A DNA stretch of 64,000 nucleotides from Omphalotus guepiniiformis (taxonomy: Eukaryota; Basidiomycota; Agaricomycetes; Agaricales; Omphalotaceae). The notes below the pieces were generated by a model that did not search any database, was not told where the DNA came from, and was given only the letters and a program-made list of their open reading frames with translations. Positions 11,678 to 22,731 of the stretch are shown here, one piece after another. The stretch lies in NCBI GenBank assembly GCA_028554645.1, contig JAQOOI010000021.1, positions 2,046,001-2,110,000 on the forward strand, read 5' to 3'. A program made the position numbers and the translations under genes. The stretch's first letter is position 1. Every line of letters begins with the position of its first letter.

Positions 11678-13595
11678 ATGGCGCGAACTACCGGCAAAGC
11701 TTCCAAAGGGAAGGGCAAAGCAGCCTCTTCTTCTCAAATTTCGGCAGTGGCCAAGAAAACTCGAGCCGGTCGAAAGACCGCGCAGATCAACCCTCACGAA
11801 CAAGCCAATGAAGTCATCGCATGTATTGTCGACGTCTATCGTCGTTACTTTGATAAACCACGAAAGAATCCCCCCAAGGTCTCAGAAATGACCAAGGCCG
11901 TGGAAAGTGCCACTCCCTTCATGGTATGTTGTATTTCTTATAGTTTTAATCTTTCATTCTTACATTTTCTCTTCTAGGATACTCTCTTTGAGCACGTCGA
12001 CTTCGACATCGAGGATTTCTGTCCGCATGTGCGCCCGGTGTGGCTAGCTTTAGTGCGACTTTGCAACCCCCTCGAATCTCGACTCCCATCTCTTCACAAG
12101 ACTGGTTGGTATATCTCGAAGGACAATCGACAGGAGAAACATAGTCTCGAGCCTGTAAGTCCTTATTCCACCGTAATCTTTTTAATCTTATTCAATATAA
12201 TTTCCTAGTTTCACGACTTCGATACCATCCTCGGCGACGATTGTGGCGACGACGATACCGTTCTTAGCAACTCAGAGGATGAGGTCCTCGAGTCTGACGA
12301 CGAGTCCGTCCAAGTCAAGCCTGAGGTTCGTTTTCTTCTTCCTATTCCCTTCAAATTTCTTTCTTATATCCTTTCATATTCTAGCCTGTTCTGACTTCGA
12401 AAAAGCGAGCGCTCGAGCTGCTAGAAGACGACGACGACATGGATCTCTTCTCTTTTAAGAAGCCTCGCGCGTCCACTCCTTCCAAAACACTCAAGACTGG
12501 TCCACCCGTTCGCGCAGTGAAGCCCAAACCGAAGCCCAAGCCTAAGGCAAAGGCCCCGACTCCCAAAGAGCCATCTCCTGTTGCTAGCGAAAGGTCGCCG
12601 ACCCCTGCTCCTGCTTCATCAGCGAGGGCTGGTCCTTCTCATCAGGTCTCCGAGGCCGGCCTCTTCACACATCCTGCTAGCGACACGGTCTTCAACCTTG
12701 CCGACTTGCTCCATGCAACTCGAACCATCGACGCAGTAAGTCTCTTTCTTAATTTTATTACTCTTTCATTTATCTTTTATAGCTCACTGGCAGCTTGCCA
12801 TGTACGCGATGTACCGCAGCTCACGCAGCAGAGAAGTGTGTCCCGCCCGAAATACAGAGCACCTCCTACAAATGCGCCGTCTGCTTCAAAAGCAGGCAAC
12901 CTTGTTCATGGACCCTGACGCCGGCTCGTGCCCTCGAGATGCGAAATACGATCTACGGGTTGGCTCGTCAAGGTTCTCATAGTAAGTTTAATCATTTATT
13001 TCTTTTTATTTAACATCTTTTCTCATTTCCTCCTTATTCAGACCTCGGCGCAGAAGTTATTGGTCTCGTCGAGAAGATCTCTGTATACGACCAACTTCGC
13101 CGCAGCGTCTTGGACCTCGCCGACAACGCCAACAAGCTTCGCGAGTCCATCGAGCGGGACCAGGAGCACCTTCGTGGTTCAGTCACCGATCCTACCCTTC
13201 TTTTCAACATTCTTCATCGTAACGACCCTTCATTCAAGGACGAAATCAAAGATTTGAAGATGATAGGCGCGGGCTTGGGCTGGGACATGTCGGTTTTGGA
13301 TCGAGACTCGAGCTTGGTGAAAACGGAGACTGGTTTTCAGATCCAACCGAGTTCGTCGCGCCTTCCCCTCGACTTCTCTAAATCCGACACTCGCAGCACC
13401 ATCGAGCGCATGGTAACCTCGGCTCTCGTGCCTCTTCGCTCTTCGGCAAATGCTTCATCTTCCCGGGTACCTGCGTCGGCTGGTTCTTCCTTTCCATCCT
13501 CCCTCCCTACCATTACGACACTCAACACCGCCCGTTCCCCGGTGGAGGAGGAAAGCGTTGGTCGGATCCTGGCAGAGGATAGTCCGGAGAGGTGA
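11678..13595 (+). CDS. Accessory gene X1 of Gypsy A2: Zn2Cys6-like protein, antisense
   Basis: I read six exons, with introns starting near 11923, 12152, 12326, 12736 and 12980. The N-terminus is basic (MARTTGKASKGKGKAA). Next come a conserved segment around HVRPVWLALVRLCNP, an acidic stretch (NSEDEVLESDDESVQV) and a proline/lysine-rich linker (VKPKPKPKPKAKAPTP). A cysteine cluster at about 12796-12907 has the spacing C-x2-C-x8-C-x11-C-x2-C-x6-C (CTRC... and CAVCFKSRQPC). A probable coiled coil (YDQLRRSVLDLADNANKLRE) follows. The layout equals X1 of B and fits a nuclear DNA-binding protein of the fungal zinc-cluster type, though the first triplet is wider than usual. The stop is TGA at 13593. 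Function is inferred. Confidence 0.65.
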
Positions 13596-13942
13596 CTCGG
13601 GATCTTCGTCGAGGCGTAGCCTACAGTCTTCGGACTTTAAATAATATTTTCATTACATCGCAGCAGGGAGTCTCTTTATAGAGCTCCAAAATCATTATAT
13701 CTAGCAAGGGTTCTCTTCATAGAGGCCCAAATATCTTTGTTTTTCATTTCTTGTACCATGTACATAGAAATCTCGTGGCCTTAGTGCCAAATAAAAGCTT
13801 TCATGTTCTTTCTTTATGTGTGAATCCATTGTTAAGTTCAAATTTAATTTAATATCTTTAAGATTGCCTTCGTCGAGGCTGTAAGTATGGACTCGACTTA
13901 GAGAAATCCCAGCTCGAAGGTAATAAGTAGTAACTAGACCCC
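13596..13942 (+). other. 3' flank of X1 in A2 with polyadenylation-type signal (13789-13796)
   Basis: Non-coding, AT-rich, with AAATAAAA about 200 bp after the stop codon. It ends in CTAGACCCC, where element C was inserted (duplication ACCCC at 13938-13942). The sequence resumes at 22315. Confidence 0.5.
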
Positions 13943-14481
13943 TGTTACAGCTATGCGCCGGAACTCCGGGTCAGACCTCCGGTTTCTAGAACTTCTTTGA
14001 TTTCTTCTTCCTGACATCTATTCAATCTTTCCATATGGTTCACTTTACAAATTCACGGTTTCCTATTCGCTCTTATTATTCTTTTTTACTCCGGACATCC
14101 GAACGTCTCCGACGTTCCATGTCCTTATTGTTCTTTTGTTTCACTCTTTCTCACACTATTGTTTATTTACTCCGAGTATCTCCGGTAGAATACTCATATA
14201 AATACTTCACGTTTGTACTGTACATACTTTAGTTTTAAATCAAATTAGTCTCTGGACTACTATCTTGAATTTCTTGTCTAAACTCTCATCTCTCCTCGGA
14301 CTTCCAATCCGGGTGCAGCACGGGGGGCAGTATCGAAATAATACTGCCTACCGGGTGAAGTCTTGTTGCCGGAGCAATTCGGAGCTCCTGGTTATCTTGT
14401 CTTGTTCCTTTCGACTCCTTCTCTCGGACCTCCTCGGAGGTCCTCGCTCTCTTACCGTCTCTAGTCCGCACGGACTTAACA
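13943..14481 (+). repeat. 5' LTR of Gypsy C (539 bp)
   Basis: It starts TGTTACAGCT and ends GGACTTAACA. I count eight CCGG and no CGCG. It contains a TATA-like ATATAAATA and a perfect 8-bp inverted repeat GGCAGTAT...ATACTGCC. No tRNA-like primer site is evident just inside it, so self-priming is possible. Confidence 0.93.
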
Positions 14482-14515
14482 GTATTTAAAACTCTTCTCT
14501 GTGCTGCCATTAATC

Positions 14516-16138
14516 ATGTCACAACATCCTATGAACCCCTTACTTGAGGCTTCACAGTCTCATGCACCATTTTACCAAGGTCGTGATCCCAATGCTCTTC
14601 GTGAGCGGCGGAGATCCGGTCTATACTCAGTTCGCGCAAGTGAATTCGTCTCACCAAGCCGAGGCTCACGCCTTTCTCAACAACCTCCGGTCCTATCGAC
14701 CCTATTCTCACCAGGACACCTGCCTGGTTTCCGAAATCCTCCGGTAACTCCGACTCGTCGAACTTCCACAATGCCGGGAGTATTACCGATACATGAAGAC
14801 GTTTCAGATACTGCTCCTGAAGAGCAGAATGACGAAGACGATGACATTATCGCAGCGGCGACGGAAGGAGAGGCTGGAGATCAGCCAGAAGGAATAGAAG
14901 GTAATGGTGGAGATCCTGGAGAAGGCGATGAAGGTAATGGTGGTGGTGGACCAGGCCATGGAGGTCCAGGTGGACCTGGCGGGCCTGGAGGACCAGGTGG
15001 AAATGGTGGCGGTGGACCGGGTGGTCCTGGAGGTCCTGGGGAACCTTCCGGGGGTACCGGTGGCACCGGTGATGAAGATTTTAGGCGGATGATGCAGGAG
15101 TTTCTTACCACTAGCATGGCTGGTTTTACTAACATGGCTAGGGCATTTAATACACAGGCATCCGCAGCTCCGGAGAGCAAATCGCGCTTGAAGGAGCCAG
15201 ACGTTTTTGACGGCTCGGACCCGCGGAAGCTCCGAAACTTCATCATTTCCTTGGCCCTTCACCACTCAGATCGGCCTCAATATTTCTCTTCTGACGATCG
15301 TAAGATCACTTTTGCGCTCTCTTATTTGTCTGGATCAGCTCTGGAATATTTCCAGCCAGAGCTTCTGAACCCGGATCCGGACGATCCTCCGGCATGGATG
15401 GTCAATTATCAGGCCTTCATGCAGGAGCTGATGGAAAATTTCGGAGAGTATGATATGGAAGCGGAGGCTGAGCAACGCCTCAGTGGGCTCAAAATGAGGG
15501 ATACGGATCGGATCCGTAACTACAATGTGAAATTCGGAGCCTACGCAGCAATGGTTCTTTGGGATCAAGCTGCTCTACGTTGGGCCTATTATCAAGGTTT
15601 GCCTTCTCGTATTAATGACGAACTCATGCGGATCGAGTATCCGAAAACTTATCAGGGGACCCGGAAGGAAGCCACAAAAATCGACGCTCGCCACTGGGCT
15701 CGCTCTGCTGAAAAGCAGCGAGAACAGCGAATGTCCGGTGGAGGCTCCGGTAACTCCGGAAGTGGATCCTCTACTTCACAATCCGGTTCGCAGAAGAAGA
15801 AGAGTGGCAGTTTCAACAAGCCCTCCTCTTCTTCTAACAACCGCTCGAACTCCGGAAACTCTGGTTCTGGTTCTGGTTCTGGCTCCGGTTCTAACTCCGG
15901 CAAGACAAATTCCTCTTCGACCACGCCAAAGCCATACGCAGATAGGCTAGGAAAGGATGGGAAGTTGACGCAGGCGGAGAAGGACAGGCGCCGGAAGTTG
16001 AAGTTATGTTTCTTCTGTGGAGGTAATCATACTATGGATAATTGTGATAAGCGGAAGAAGTTGAACGAGGCTCGTGGACGAGCTTCGGAGGTAACTTCGG
16101 AGGACTCCAAACCGACTCCAAAGGAGTCGGAAAAATAG
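14516..16138 (+). CDS. gag: Gag of Gypsy C
   Basis: Capsid/nucleocapsid polyprotein of about 540 residues, starting at the ATG at 14516 ([10 protein letters not shown]). Parts in order: an acidic stretch, a long Gly/Pro-rich low-complexity run (about residues 140-195), a retrotransposon gag core ([34 protein letters not shown]), a Ser/Gly-rich linker and a zinc knuckle [13 protein letters not shown]. The knuckle spacing is C-x2-C-x3-H-x4-C, one residue shorter than usual. It ends with TAG at 16136; pol continues in the -1 frame. Confidence 0.9.
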   Translation: MSQHPMNPLLEASQSHAPFYQGRDPNALRERRRSGLYSVRASEFVSPSRGSRLSQQPPVLSTLFSPGHLPGFRNPPVTPTRRTSTMPGVLPIHEDVSDTAPEEQNDEDDDIIAAATEGEAGDQPEGIEGNGGDPGEGDEGNGGGGPGHGGPGGPGGPGGPGGNGGGGPGGPGGPGEPSGGTGGTGDEDFRRMMQEFLTTSMAGFTNMARAFNTQASAAPESKSRLKEPDVFDGSDPRKLRNFIISLALHHSDRPQYFSSDDRKITFALSYLSGSALEYFQPELLNPDPDDPPAWMVNYQAFMQELMENFGEYDMEAEAEQRLSGLKMRDTDRIRNYNVKFGAYAAMVLWDQAALRWAYYQGLPSRINDELMRIEYPKTYQGTRKEATKIDARHWARSAEKQREQRMSGGGSGNSGSGSSTSQSGSQKKKSGSFNKPSSSSNNRSNSGNSGSGSGSGSGSNSGKTNSSSTTPKPYADRLGKDGKLTQAEKDRRRKLKLCFFCGGNHTMDNCDKRKKLNEARGRASEVTSEDSKPTPKESEK

Positions 16139-16167
16139 TCCGCAGCCCAGATGCCTCGACACGAAAT

Positions 16168-17466
16168 TTGGGTTGCGTTGGCCACGATCGTGTCATCTCC
16201 GAGGTTACTCTCAACGCGTCCGCTCTTTTACACCACTCTGATTCGCTTGTATTACCACTTTGTATCGATCGGAGCTCCTCGGGCCTCAAGGGCCTCGTTA
16301 GGGAGCCCGAAAATGAGTCTACTTCATTTTTGAAATTTTCTACATTACTTGATTCTGGTTCTTCTCATAGTTTCCTCGATTCAAAATTTGTTCATGATTA
16401 TTTTCTTCCGGTAACTCCGGTTCCTCCGGTGCGACTACGCCTTCTTGATGGTTCAACCGCTTCTTCATTAATTGAAGAGCTAGTTACTTTACCAGTTCAA
16501 TTTCCTTCCGGGGAGACCTTGTCTCTTGACTTTTTTGTCACTTCTTTGGATTCGTCTTGTAAAGCTGTTTTAGGATACAACTTTCTCACCCGCTACAACC
16601 CGTTGGTTGACTGGGTCACAGGAGTTATTTCATTCCGAAACACTGACCAAACAGTTCCATCTCCCATTCCGCAGGCTGCATCTTCAACTCCGGTTGAGGT
16701 CGCGTCCATCGACGCATCTCCGACACCTACCTCTCGTCCTCGTCCTCGGAAGGCGAACTTTCCCTTTGAACCCATCTACTCATATCCAACCGTCACGCAA
16801 ATGGGAGCAAGAATTTCAGACCCGTCGGATCCGGATATTGCTTTTATTGGTGCTGCAGCATTCATACGGGCTTGCAAGGAAGCTGGACAAGATCCCATTG
16901 TGATCTACGGACGTCCGGTTACCTCCGTTACTGGTAACGCAGCATCTATCCATCCACCTGTTGATCTCTCCGGAATTCCGGAAGAGTATCACGATTTTGC
17001 TGACGTTTTTGATGAAGGTCTTTCAGAAGTCTTACCACCGTACCGCCCTTACGACCTTAAAATCAACTTAGAGGACGGTGCTGAACCTCCTCTCGGACGT
17101 GTTTACCCACTGTCCGCGAAGGAACTAGAGGCCCTTAGGGCTTTCTTGGACAAGCATCTCGCCAACGGATTCATTACGACCTCTTCATCTAACCACGGAG
17201 CGCCGGTATTGTTTGTTCCTAAAAAGAATGGCTCACTCCGTCTCTGTATAGATTTTCGTGGCTTGAACAAGATTACCCGCAAGGACCGGTATCCTTTACC
17301 ATTAATTTCCGACCTCCTCGACGCTCCTAAAAAGGGAAAATCTATACCAAGCTTGATCTTCGACATGCTTACCACTTGGTCCGGATCGCCGAGGGAGACG
17401 AATGGAAAACTGCTTTCCGCACCAGATACGGCTCTTACGAATGGAAGGTCATTCCTGAGGGACTAA
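16168..17466 (+). CDS. pol: Pol of Gypsy C, part 1: protease and N-terminal RT
   Basis: The frame is -1 relative to gag and open from before the gag stop, so a -1 shift at the GGAAAAATAG region is the likely mode of expression; there is no good ATG. It encodes an aspartic protease ([16 protein letters not shown], Asp-Ser-Gly) and the beginning of the reverse transcriptase ([20 protein letters not shown]). True RT homology stops near 17340 at PKKGK; the remainder of this frame is out of frame. The next part overlaps in the -1 frame. Confidence 0.85.
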   Translation: MGCVGHDRVISEVTLNASALLHHSDSLVLPLCIDRSSSGLKGLVREPENESTSFLKFSTLLDSGSSHSFLDSKFVHDYFLPVTPVPPVRLRLLDGSTASSLIEELVTLPVQFPSGETLSLDFFVTSLDSSCKAVLGYNFLTRYNPLVDWVTGVISFRNTDQTVPSPIPQAASSTPVEVASIDASPTPTSRPRPRKANFPFEPIYSYPTVTQMGARISDPSDPDIAFIGAAAFIRACKEAGQDPIVIYGRPVTSVTGNAASIHPPVDLSGIPEEYHDFADVFDEGLSEVLPPYRPYDLKINLEDGAEPPLGRVYPLSAKELEALRAFLDKHLANGFITTSSSNHGAPVLFVPKKNGSLRLCIDFRGLNKITRKDRYPLPLISDLLDAPKKGKSIPSLIFDMLTTWSGSPRETNGKLLSAPDTALTNGRSFLRD

Positions 17467-19979
17467 CCAATGCTCCGGCGGCTTTTCAACGGTTTGTAAA
17501 TGAAATATTTGCTGACTTACTAGACGTCTACGTTATTGTCTACCTTGACGACGTTCTAATCTATTCGGACAACCGAGCAGACCATCGAAAACATGTCCGC
17601 GAGGTTCTCCGACGCCTCCGGAAGCACGGCTTATTCTGCAATCCCAACAAATGTGTCTTCGACTCCGAAACTGTTGAATACCTCGGTTACATTCTGTCAC
17701 CGGACGGTCTTCGGATGTCCGAGGAGAAGGTTAAGGCCATCGTCGATTGGCCCCTTCCTCGACCCGGACACATCAAAGACATTCAGTCCTTCCTTGGTTT
17801 CTGTAATTTCTATCGCCGTTTCATCTTCAACTATTCTGGTATCGTGGTTCCACTAACTCGTCTTACTCGCAAAGGTATTCCTTGGAAATGGTCCGAGGAG
17901 TGTCAACATTCTTTTGATTCACTTAAATCTGCTTTTCTTTCCGCTCCTGTTCTAACTCACTGGGAACCTGACCGACAGATAATCCTGGAAACGGACGCCT
18001 CGGACTACGCCATAGCGGCAATTCTTTCACTTCGTATGGACGATGGAGAAATCCATCCAGTCGCATTTCTTTCTCGGACCCTTCATGCCGCCGAGCTCAA
18101 CTACGACACCCACGACAAGGAGCTCCTCGCCATCTTTGAATCTTTCCAACACTGGCGGCATTACTTGGAGGGCTCCGCAACGCCGGTCGACGTGGTCACA
18201 GATCATAAGAACTTGGAGTACTTCAGTACTACCAAGGTCTTGACACGCCAACAGGTTAGATGGAGTGAATACTTGTCTCACTTTAATATGGTAATCCGGT
18301 TCCGACCGGGACGCCTCGGAGCAAAACCTGATGCTCTGACTCGACGTTGGGACGTCTACCCAAAAGAGGGAGATAGCACTTACGCTACGGTCAATCCACA
18401 GAATCTGAAACCGATTTTCACCCAAGAACAACTATCGACTTCACTTCGAGCAACCTTCCTAGAAGGTCCAGTCCTTCGCGCTAGTATCATTATGGACCTC
18501 GACAAACTACACCAGTCGATCCGAGAATCTCTAGCTTCGGACTCGGAGTCCAAGGCAGGTATGTCACTTGCCAATGATGATGCTAACAAACGTTGGACTT
18601 TAGACAACTCCGGACAACTCCGGCTCGACGGTCGCATTTATGTTCCAGATTCGGGTGACTTACGGCTTCAGGTACTTCGATATTTCCATGACCATCCACT
18701 CTCGGGACACTTTGGGCAGAACCGGACACTCGAGGTCATCCGAAGACAGTATACCTGGCCTCGGATCCGGGAGTTCGTCCGGTCCTACGTGCAATCCTGC
18801 ACTGTTTGCGGTCGCAACAAGAGCCGTAGACACCGTCCTTATGGTCTTCTTCAACCTCTCCCAGTTCCGGAACGTCCTTGGGATTCCATATCCATGGACT
18901 TCATTGAACAACTTCCGGACTCTCATGGCTTTACAGCCATTCTAGTCGTGGTAGACAGGGCATCTAAGCAAGCCATTTTTATTCCTACTTTTGACACCAT
19001 AACCTCTGAACAGCTAGCCCAACTTTTCGTCCTTCACGTATTTTCCAAACACGGTGTTCCTCGGCACGTCACCTCCGACCGGGGCTCTGAATTTGTCTCG
19101 CAGTTTTTTAGGGCTTTAGGTAAAGCATTGCAGATGGAGCTCCATTTCACCTCCGGTTATCATCCGGAGGCTGATGGACAAACTGAACGAGCTAACCAAA
19201 CTCTGGAACAGTACATCCGAATTTATTGCTCTTACCAACAGGATGACTGGGATGAACTCTTGGCCATTGCAGAGTTTGCCTACAATAACGCTCCGAACAG
19301 CTCCACTGGTATTTCACCCTTCTTTGCCAACAAAGGTTATCACCCAAACCTTTCAATACATCCGGAATACGACCTCGCATCCGACCGGGCTCGACAGTTT
19401 GTGGTCAACCTTGATGAGCTCCATGCTTTTCTACGCGATGAGATTACTCTCGCTCAGACTCGTTACAAGGAACAAGCTGACCGGCGGAGGTCCTCGGCTC
19501 CGGAATTGCCCATTGGCTCAGAAGTATATCTTAACGCTAAGCACATTCGTTCTACTCGTCCTACAGCTAAATTTTCCGAGAAATATTTAGGTCCATTCAA
19601 AATACTAGCTCGACCTAGTAACCTTGCTTATACACTACAGCTTCCGGACTACCTCCGGTCCGTACATCCAGTATTCCATGTCTCTCAACTCGAACCAGCA
19701 CCTCCCAACACCATTCCTAACCGTTCACAACCTCCGCCTCCGCCGGTTGAGGTCAACGGTGAAGTTGAATACGAGATTGCTCAGATACTGGATTCCAAGC
19801 TGGACCGGAGACGCCGAAAGTGTCCGCTATTGTACTATGTGCAATGGCTTGGTTATGAAGGGACGGATGAAGAATTTTCATGGGTCTTAGCTGATGAACT
19901 CACAGCTGAAGACTACATCCAGGAGTTCCATGTCCGATATCCGGACAAACCTGGACCTCTGTCGAAGTTGACAATCTGA
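17376..19979 (+). CDS. pol: Pol of Gypsy C, part 2: RT, RNase H, integrase, chromodomain
   Basis: Continuation of pol in the -1 frame; RT homology in this frame begins near 17338 ([16 protein letters not shown]). It shows the RT active site YLDDVLIYS, RNase H ([28 protein letters not shown]), integrase with zinc module (CTVCGRNKS), catalytic Asp in SMDFIEQLP and TSDRGSEF and Glu in [10 protein letters not shown], then a chromodomain near the end ([18 protein letters not shown]). The chromodomain places C among chromoviruses and would direct integration to modified chromatin. It ends at 19979, convergent with gene X. Confidence 0.92.
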   Translation: MVRIAEGDEWKTAFRTRYGSYEWKVIPEGLTNAPAAFQRFVNEIFADLLDVYVIVYLDDVLIYSDNRADHRKHVREVLRRLRKHGLFCNPNKCVFDSETVEYLGYILSPDGLRMSEEKVKAIVDWPLPRPGHIKDIQSFLGFCNFYRRFIFNYSGIVVPLTRLTRKGIPWKWSEECQHSFDSLKSAFLSAPVLTHWEPDRQIILETDASDYAIAAILSLRMDDGEIHPVAFLSRTLHAAELNYDTHDKELLAIFESFQHWRHYLEGSATPVDVVTDHKNLEYFSTTKVLTRQQVRWSEYLSHFNMVIRFRPGRLGAKPDALTRRWDVYPKEGDSTYATVNPQNLKPIFTQEQLSTSLRATFLEGPVLRASIIMDLDKLHQSIRESLASDSESKAGMSLANDDANKRWTLDNSGQLRLDGRIYVPDSGDLRLQVLRYFHDHPLSGHFGQNRTLEVIRRQYTWPRIREFVRSYVQSCTVCGRNKSRRHRPYGLLQPLPVPERPWDSISMDFIEQLPDSHGFTAILVVVDRASKQAIFIPTFDTITSEQLAQLFVLHVFSKHGVPRHVTSDRGSEFVSQFFRALGKALQMELHFTSGYHPEADGQTERANQTLEQYIRIYCSYQQDDWDELLAIAEFAYNNAPNSSTGISPFFANKGYHPNLSIHPEYDLASDRARQFVVNLDELHAFLRDEITLAQTRYKEQADRRRSSAPELPIGSEVYLNAKHIRSTRPTAKFSEKYLGPFKILARPSNLAYTLQLPDYLRSVHPVFHVSQLEPAPPNTIPNRSQPPPPPVEVNGEVEYEIAQILDSKLDRRRRKCPLLYYVQWLGYEGTDEEFSWVLADELTAEDYIQEFHVRYPDKPGPLSKLTI

Positions 19980-20185
19980 TCGGACGTCCTCGGACGTTGA
20001 CGGTCTTGGTGTTTCTTTCTTTCTCTCTATCCCTTTTGCTCTCTCTCTTTCTATCACGCTTATCTCGTTATAAAAAACAGACATTTCTTTATACAAAACA
20101 AAACAAAAGCTATCAAGAAAAACAAAACAAAAGACATATTATATACAAGTTCTTTTTTCTTTTCTATCTACAACTCCTTCTCTAT

Positions 20186-21506
20186 TCATGTCCTACTCGG
20201 ACCTCCTCGCTCTTCCCGTCGTCTTTCAATTTCTTTTCGCCTTTCAGCGAACATCTTTCGCTCCTCCGCGGTATAGCGAGTATTCGTTTCCTCTTCTTCT
20301 CTGATCCTCTCTGCCGGTACTTCTCGGAGCCCCGTACAGATCTCGTCCACCTGCTCAAAAAACTCAGTCAACTGAGCGGCCTCTCCGCCCAGTACTCCTT
20401 GCACCATCCTACTGTTCATGACACTAGGCAACGTCGGCTCTCGCACCTCCGGACGGGCATCCGATCGCTCTGCTTGGTCGCGCTCCCAAGCAAAGTGTAA
20501 TTCCCGGCCCATTTCGGCGAGCCGGATCGAGGCGTTGATTATCGCCTGGTTCATGATATAGGACCCCTGAACAGGAGTCGCGGCACCCATTGCCATTCCC
20601 AAGGCAAGGGCCCAGTCGCGGGTCCGTTCCGCCAAGAATACACCCCAACTAGAGACCTCTTCTCTAGTTGAGTAGACGGCGGCGTCAACGTCATCGATCC
20701 GCCGGTTCACCAAGTCCAAGTCGGAGAGCTCCGCGGAGTCCCGAGGCTCTCCTGCTCGTCCCTCGACCTTCTTCTCTAACCTAGCTAACCGGGATAGTAT
20801 TTCTTCATTTTGCTGCATGAGCAGCTCGAGGGAAGCCGGAGATAGGGAAGTGGTGGTGGTGCTCGGAGCGCCGACTCGCTCCGAAAACGAGCATCTTGAT
20901 TTTTGCTTCCTGCATTCGTCGCAGGAAGTAGATTTTGTGTTCCGAGGTCGCCCGGAACATTGATAGTGTCGTGCCCGACACTGCAGGCATGCGGGTCGGG
21001 AGCTCGGACCTCCGGTCTCTTCTTCTTCTTCTCCATCTGAAATTACAATAGACTAAAATTTTGTTATAAATCTAGTCCAATACTCATGTTTGTTCACGTA
21101 CCGCTGATACCACATTTTTTCTCTTTCTCTTAGGAGACCCACCGGCCTCCGGTTCCTCTTGCGCTTTCCTCTTTCCGTCCCTCTTCTCCTTCCTTCTCCT
21201 TGCTTCCTCGGCCTTCTCAATAGCCCTCCTGGCTTTCCTCTCCTCCTCCGCCTCACTCTCCTCCTCGGCCCTCCGTTTCTCCTCATCCAAAATTCTCTGT
21301 GCCTCCTCAACTTCTCTCCTCCTTCGTTCTCGCTCCTCCGCCCTCCACTTCTCTTGCGCCTCCTGACGCCACTCCTGAATCCTCCGGACTTCCTCTGTCC
21401 ACTCATTCTTTGCCTTGTCATATTCGGCCCACTCCCTATCCTCCTCCTGTTCAACTAAAAAGGACATTGAGTATCGGACATCCGCGGACAGAAAAAACTT
21501 ACCCAT
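20186..21506 (-). CDS. Accessory gene X of Gypsy C: Zn2Cys6-type protein, antisense
   Basis: Antisense to gag-pol. The ATG at 21506 (GCCATGG context) lies one base before a gtaagt intron. Exon 2 encodes a charged helical stretch of about 120 residues rich in Glu, Arg and Lys (coiled coil) with a basic KRKRK run. A second intron (donor GTGAAC, acceptor CAG) puts exon 3 in the frame of a cysteine cluster at about 20888-20987: CLQCRARHYQC, 11 residues, CDECRKQKSRC. This fits the Zn(II)2Cys6 consensus C-x2-C-x6-C-x11-C-x2-C-x6-C. A predicted coiled coil (LLMQQNEEILSRLARLEKKV) and a helical domain follow. Known members of this fold bind CGG triplets; C is dense in CCGG. That link is my inference. 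Confidence 0.75.
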
Positions 21507-21619
21507 GGCAATCGCCAATTTTATTCTATCAAACTCCTCCGCATTCTCCGGTGTCTTCCTTCGAGGCAATGCAGGCTTTATGCGGGGTTGGGGGGAACTT
21601 AGAGGTTTGCAGGCTAGGC

Positions 21620-21765
21620 TTTTATACCAATCCATTGTTTGGCAGGATTTGGTCGATGTTGAAAATTCGGACACATCTCACTCCGAGGGGCAGGGTCGGA
21701 CTTGAGACTTCGGACCTGGGACTTGGGACTTGGGACTTAGGGTTCTTGAGGGCAAGAACCCTAAG
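21620..21765 (-). promoter_or_regulatory. Putative gene X promoter in C: 13-bp hairpin (21736-21765) and TATA box (21620-21626)
   Basis: The arms CTTAGGGTTCTTG and CAAGAACCCTAAG are perfectly complementary. Read on the minus strand the loop is CCCT. TATAAAA follows about 110 bp downstream, 115 bp before the ATG. GGGACTT is repeated in tandem beside the hairpin. The polypurine stretch AAGAGGGAGATAC (21763-21775) overlaps its outer edge and abuts the 3' LTR. Confidence 0.6.
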
Positions 21766-21775
21766 AGGGAGATAC

Positions 21776-22314
21776 TGTTACAGCTATGCGCCGGAACTCC
21801 GGGTCAGACCTCCGGTTTCTAGAACTTCTTTGATTTCTTCTTCCTGACATCTATTCAATCTTTCCATATGGTTCACTTTACAAATTCACGGTTTCCTATT
21901 CGCTCTTATTATTCTTTTTTACTCCGGACATCCGAACGTCTCCGACGTTCCATGTCCTTATTGTTCTTTTGTTTCACTCTTTCTCACACTATTGTTTATT
22001 TACTCCGAGTATCTCCGGTAGAATACTCATATAAATACTTCACGTTTGTACTGTACATACTTTAGTTTTAAATCAAATTAGTCTCTGGACTACTATCTTG
22101 AATTTCTTGTCTAAACTCTCATCTCTCCTCGGACTTCCAATCCGGGTGCAGCACGGGGGGCAGTATCGAAATAATACTGCCTACCGGGTGAAGTCTTGTT
22201 GCCGGAGCAATTCGGAGCTCCTGGTTATCTTGTCTTGTTCCTTTCGACTCCTTCTCTCGGACCTCCTCGGAGGTCCTCGCTCTCTTACCGTCTCTAGTCC
22301 GCACGGACTTAACA
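21776..22314 (+). repeat. 3' LTR of Gypsy C (539 bp)
   Basis: Same length as the 5' LTR, with the same TG...CA ends and no difference in the stretches I compared. It is followed by the duplication ACCCC (22315-22319) and the resumed sequence of A2. Confidence 0.93.
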
Positions 22315-22483
22315 ACCCCTTTATTCATAAGTCTCGTGCCCTTACTTATCACTTCTGTGCCTCAGGCACTTATTTGTTCGTTTCAACCAATCTTAGATGT
22401 TGATTTATTGAAATCTAAAACACTTAAGTTTCGTTTTTATGAAATCTTTAGAAATTTCAAAATTCTATGTCCTAGATGGACTC

Positions 22484-22500
22484 CTCTCCCCCAAACCAAA
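22484..22500 (-). other. Internal polypurine-tract-like copy in A2
   Basis: TTTGGTTTGGGGGAGAG on the minus strand nearly repeats the tract at 11170-11186 but is not next to an LTR. It lies between X1 and X2 and could act as a central plus-strand primer, or be a relic of duplication of an X-gene unit. The flanking 22320-22483 holds no gene. Confidence 0.55.
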
Positions 22501-22507
22501 AGAAGTT

Positions 22508-22628
22508 CAGCGTCCCCGCTGCATATCTCGGCTAGTCCTTAGTTAAGTCCAGGGTGCCTTAATCAGTCGGGCATGTTACTTCGTCGAAGGGACCAGGAGT
22601 TCCGCTTTCAGTCAGAAAAGTATAAAGG
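22508..22628 (+). promoter_or_regulatory. Putative X2 promoter of A2: hairpin (22508-22521) and TATA box (22621-22628)
   Basis: Perfect 5-bp hairpin CAGCG-TCCC-CGCTG, then TATAAAGG about 100 bp on and the ATG 104 bp after that. It follows the internal polypurine-like tract exactly as the X1 hairpin follows the terminal one. Confidence 0.55.
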
Positions 22629-22731
22629 AGGGTCGCCGAAGGTGGGTCCAAGTTATCAGTACACTTTAAGACCTTCAACCTGCATTCTCGACCTTACTTT
22701 CGTCTTCTTCTCGTTCATATTTCATCGTCAC

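Larger units (their letters stand above)
13943..22314 (+). mobile_element. Gypsy family C, complete chromovirus, plus strand
   Basis: Two 539-bp LTRs (13943-14481, 21776-22314) of equal length, with no difference in the stretches I compared, flank gag, pol with a C-terminal chromodomain, and one antisense accessory gene. Target duplication ACCCC lies at 13938-13942 and 22315-22319. The insertion is young. TCCGG/CCGGA and TCCGAG motifs are dense in LTRs and genes. Pol carries a frame change in the RT region, so the copy may be inactive unless this is programmed. Confidence 0.93.

Noticed and set aside
14804..15265. Long antisense frames over the Gly-rich part of C gag
   Set aside because: Low-complexity mirror of GGN-rich coding sequence. 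Unlike gene X they have no introns, TATA box or conserved domain.
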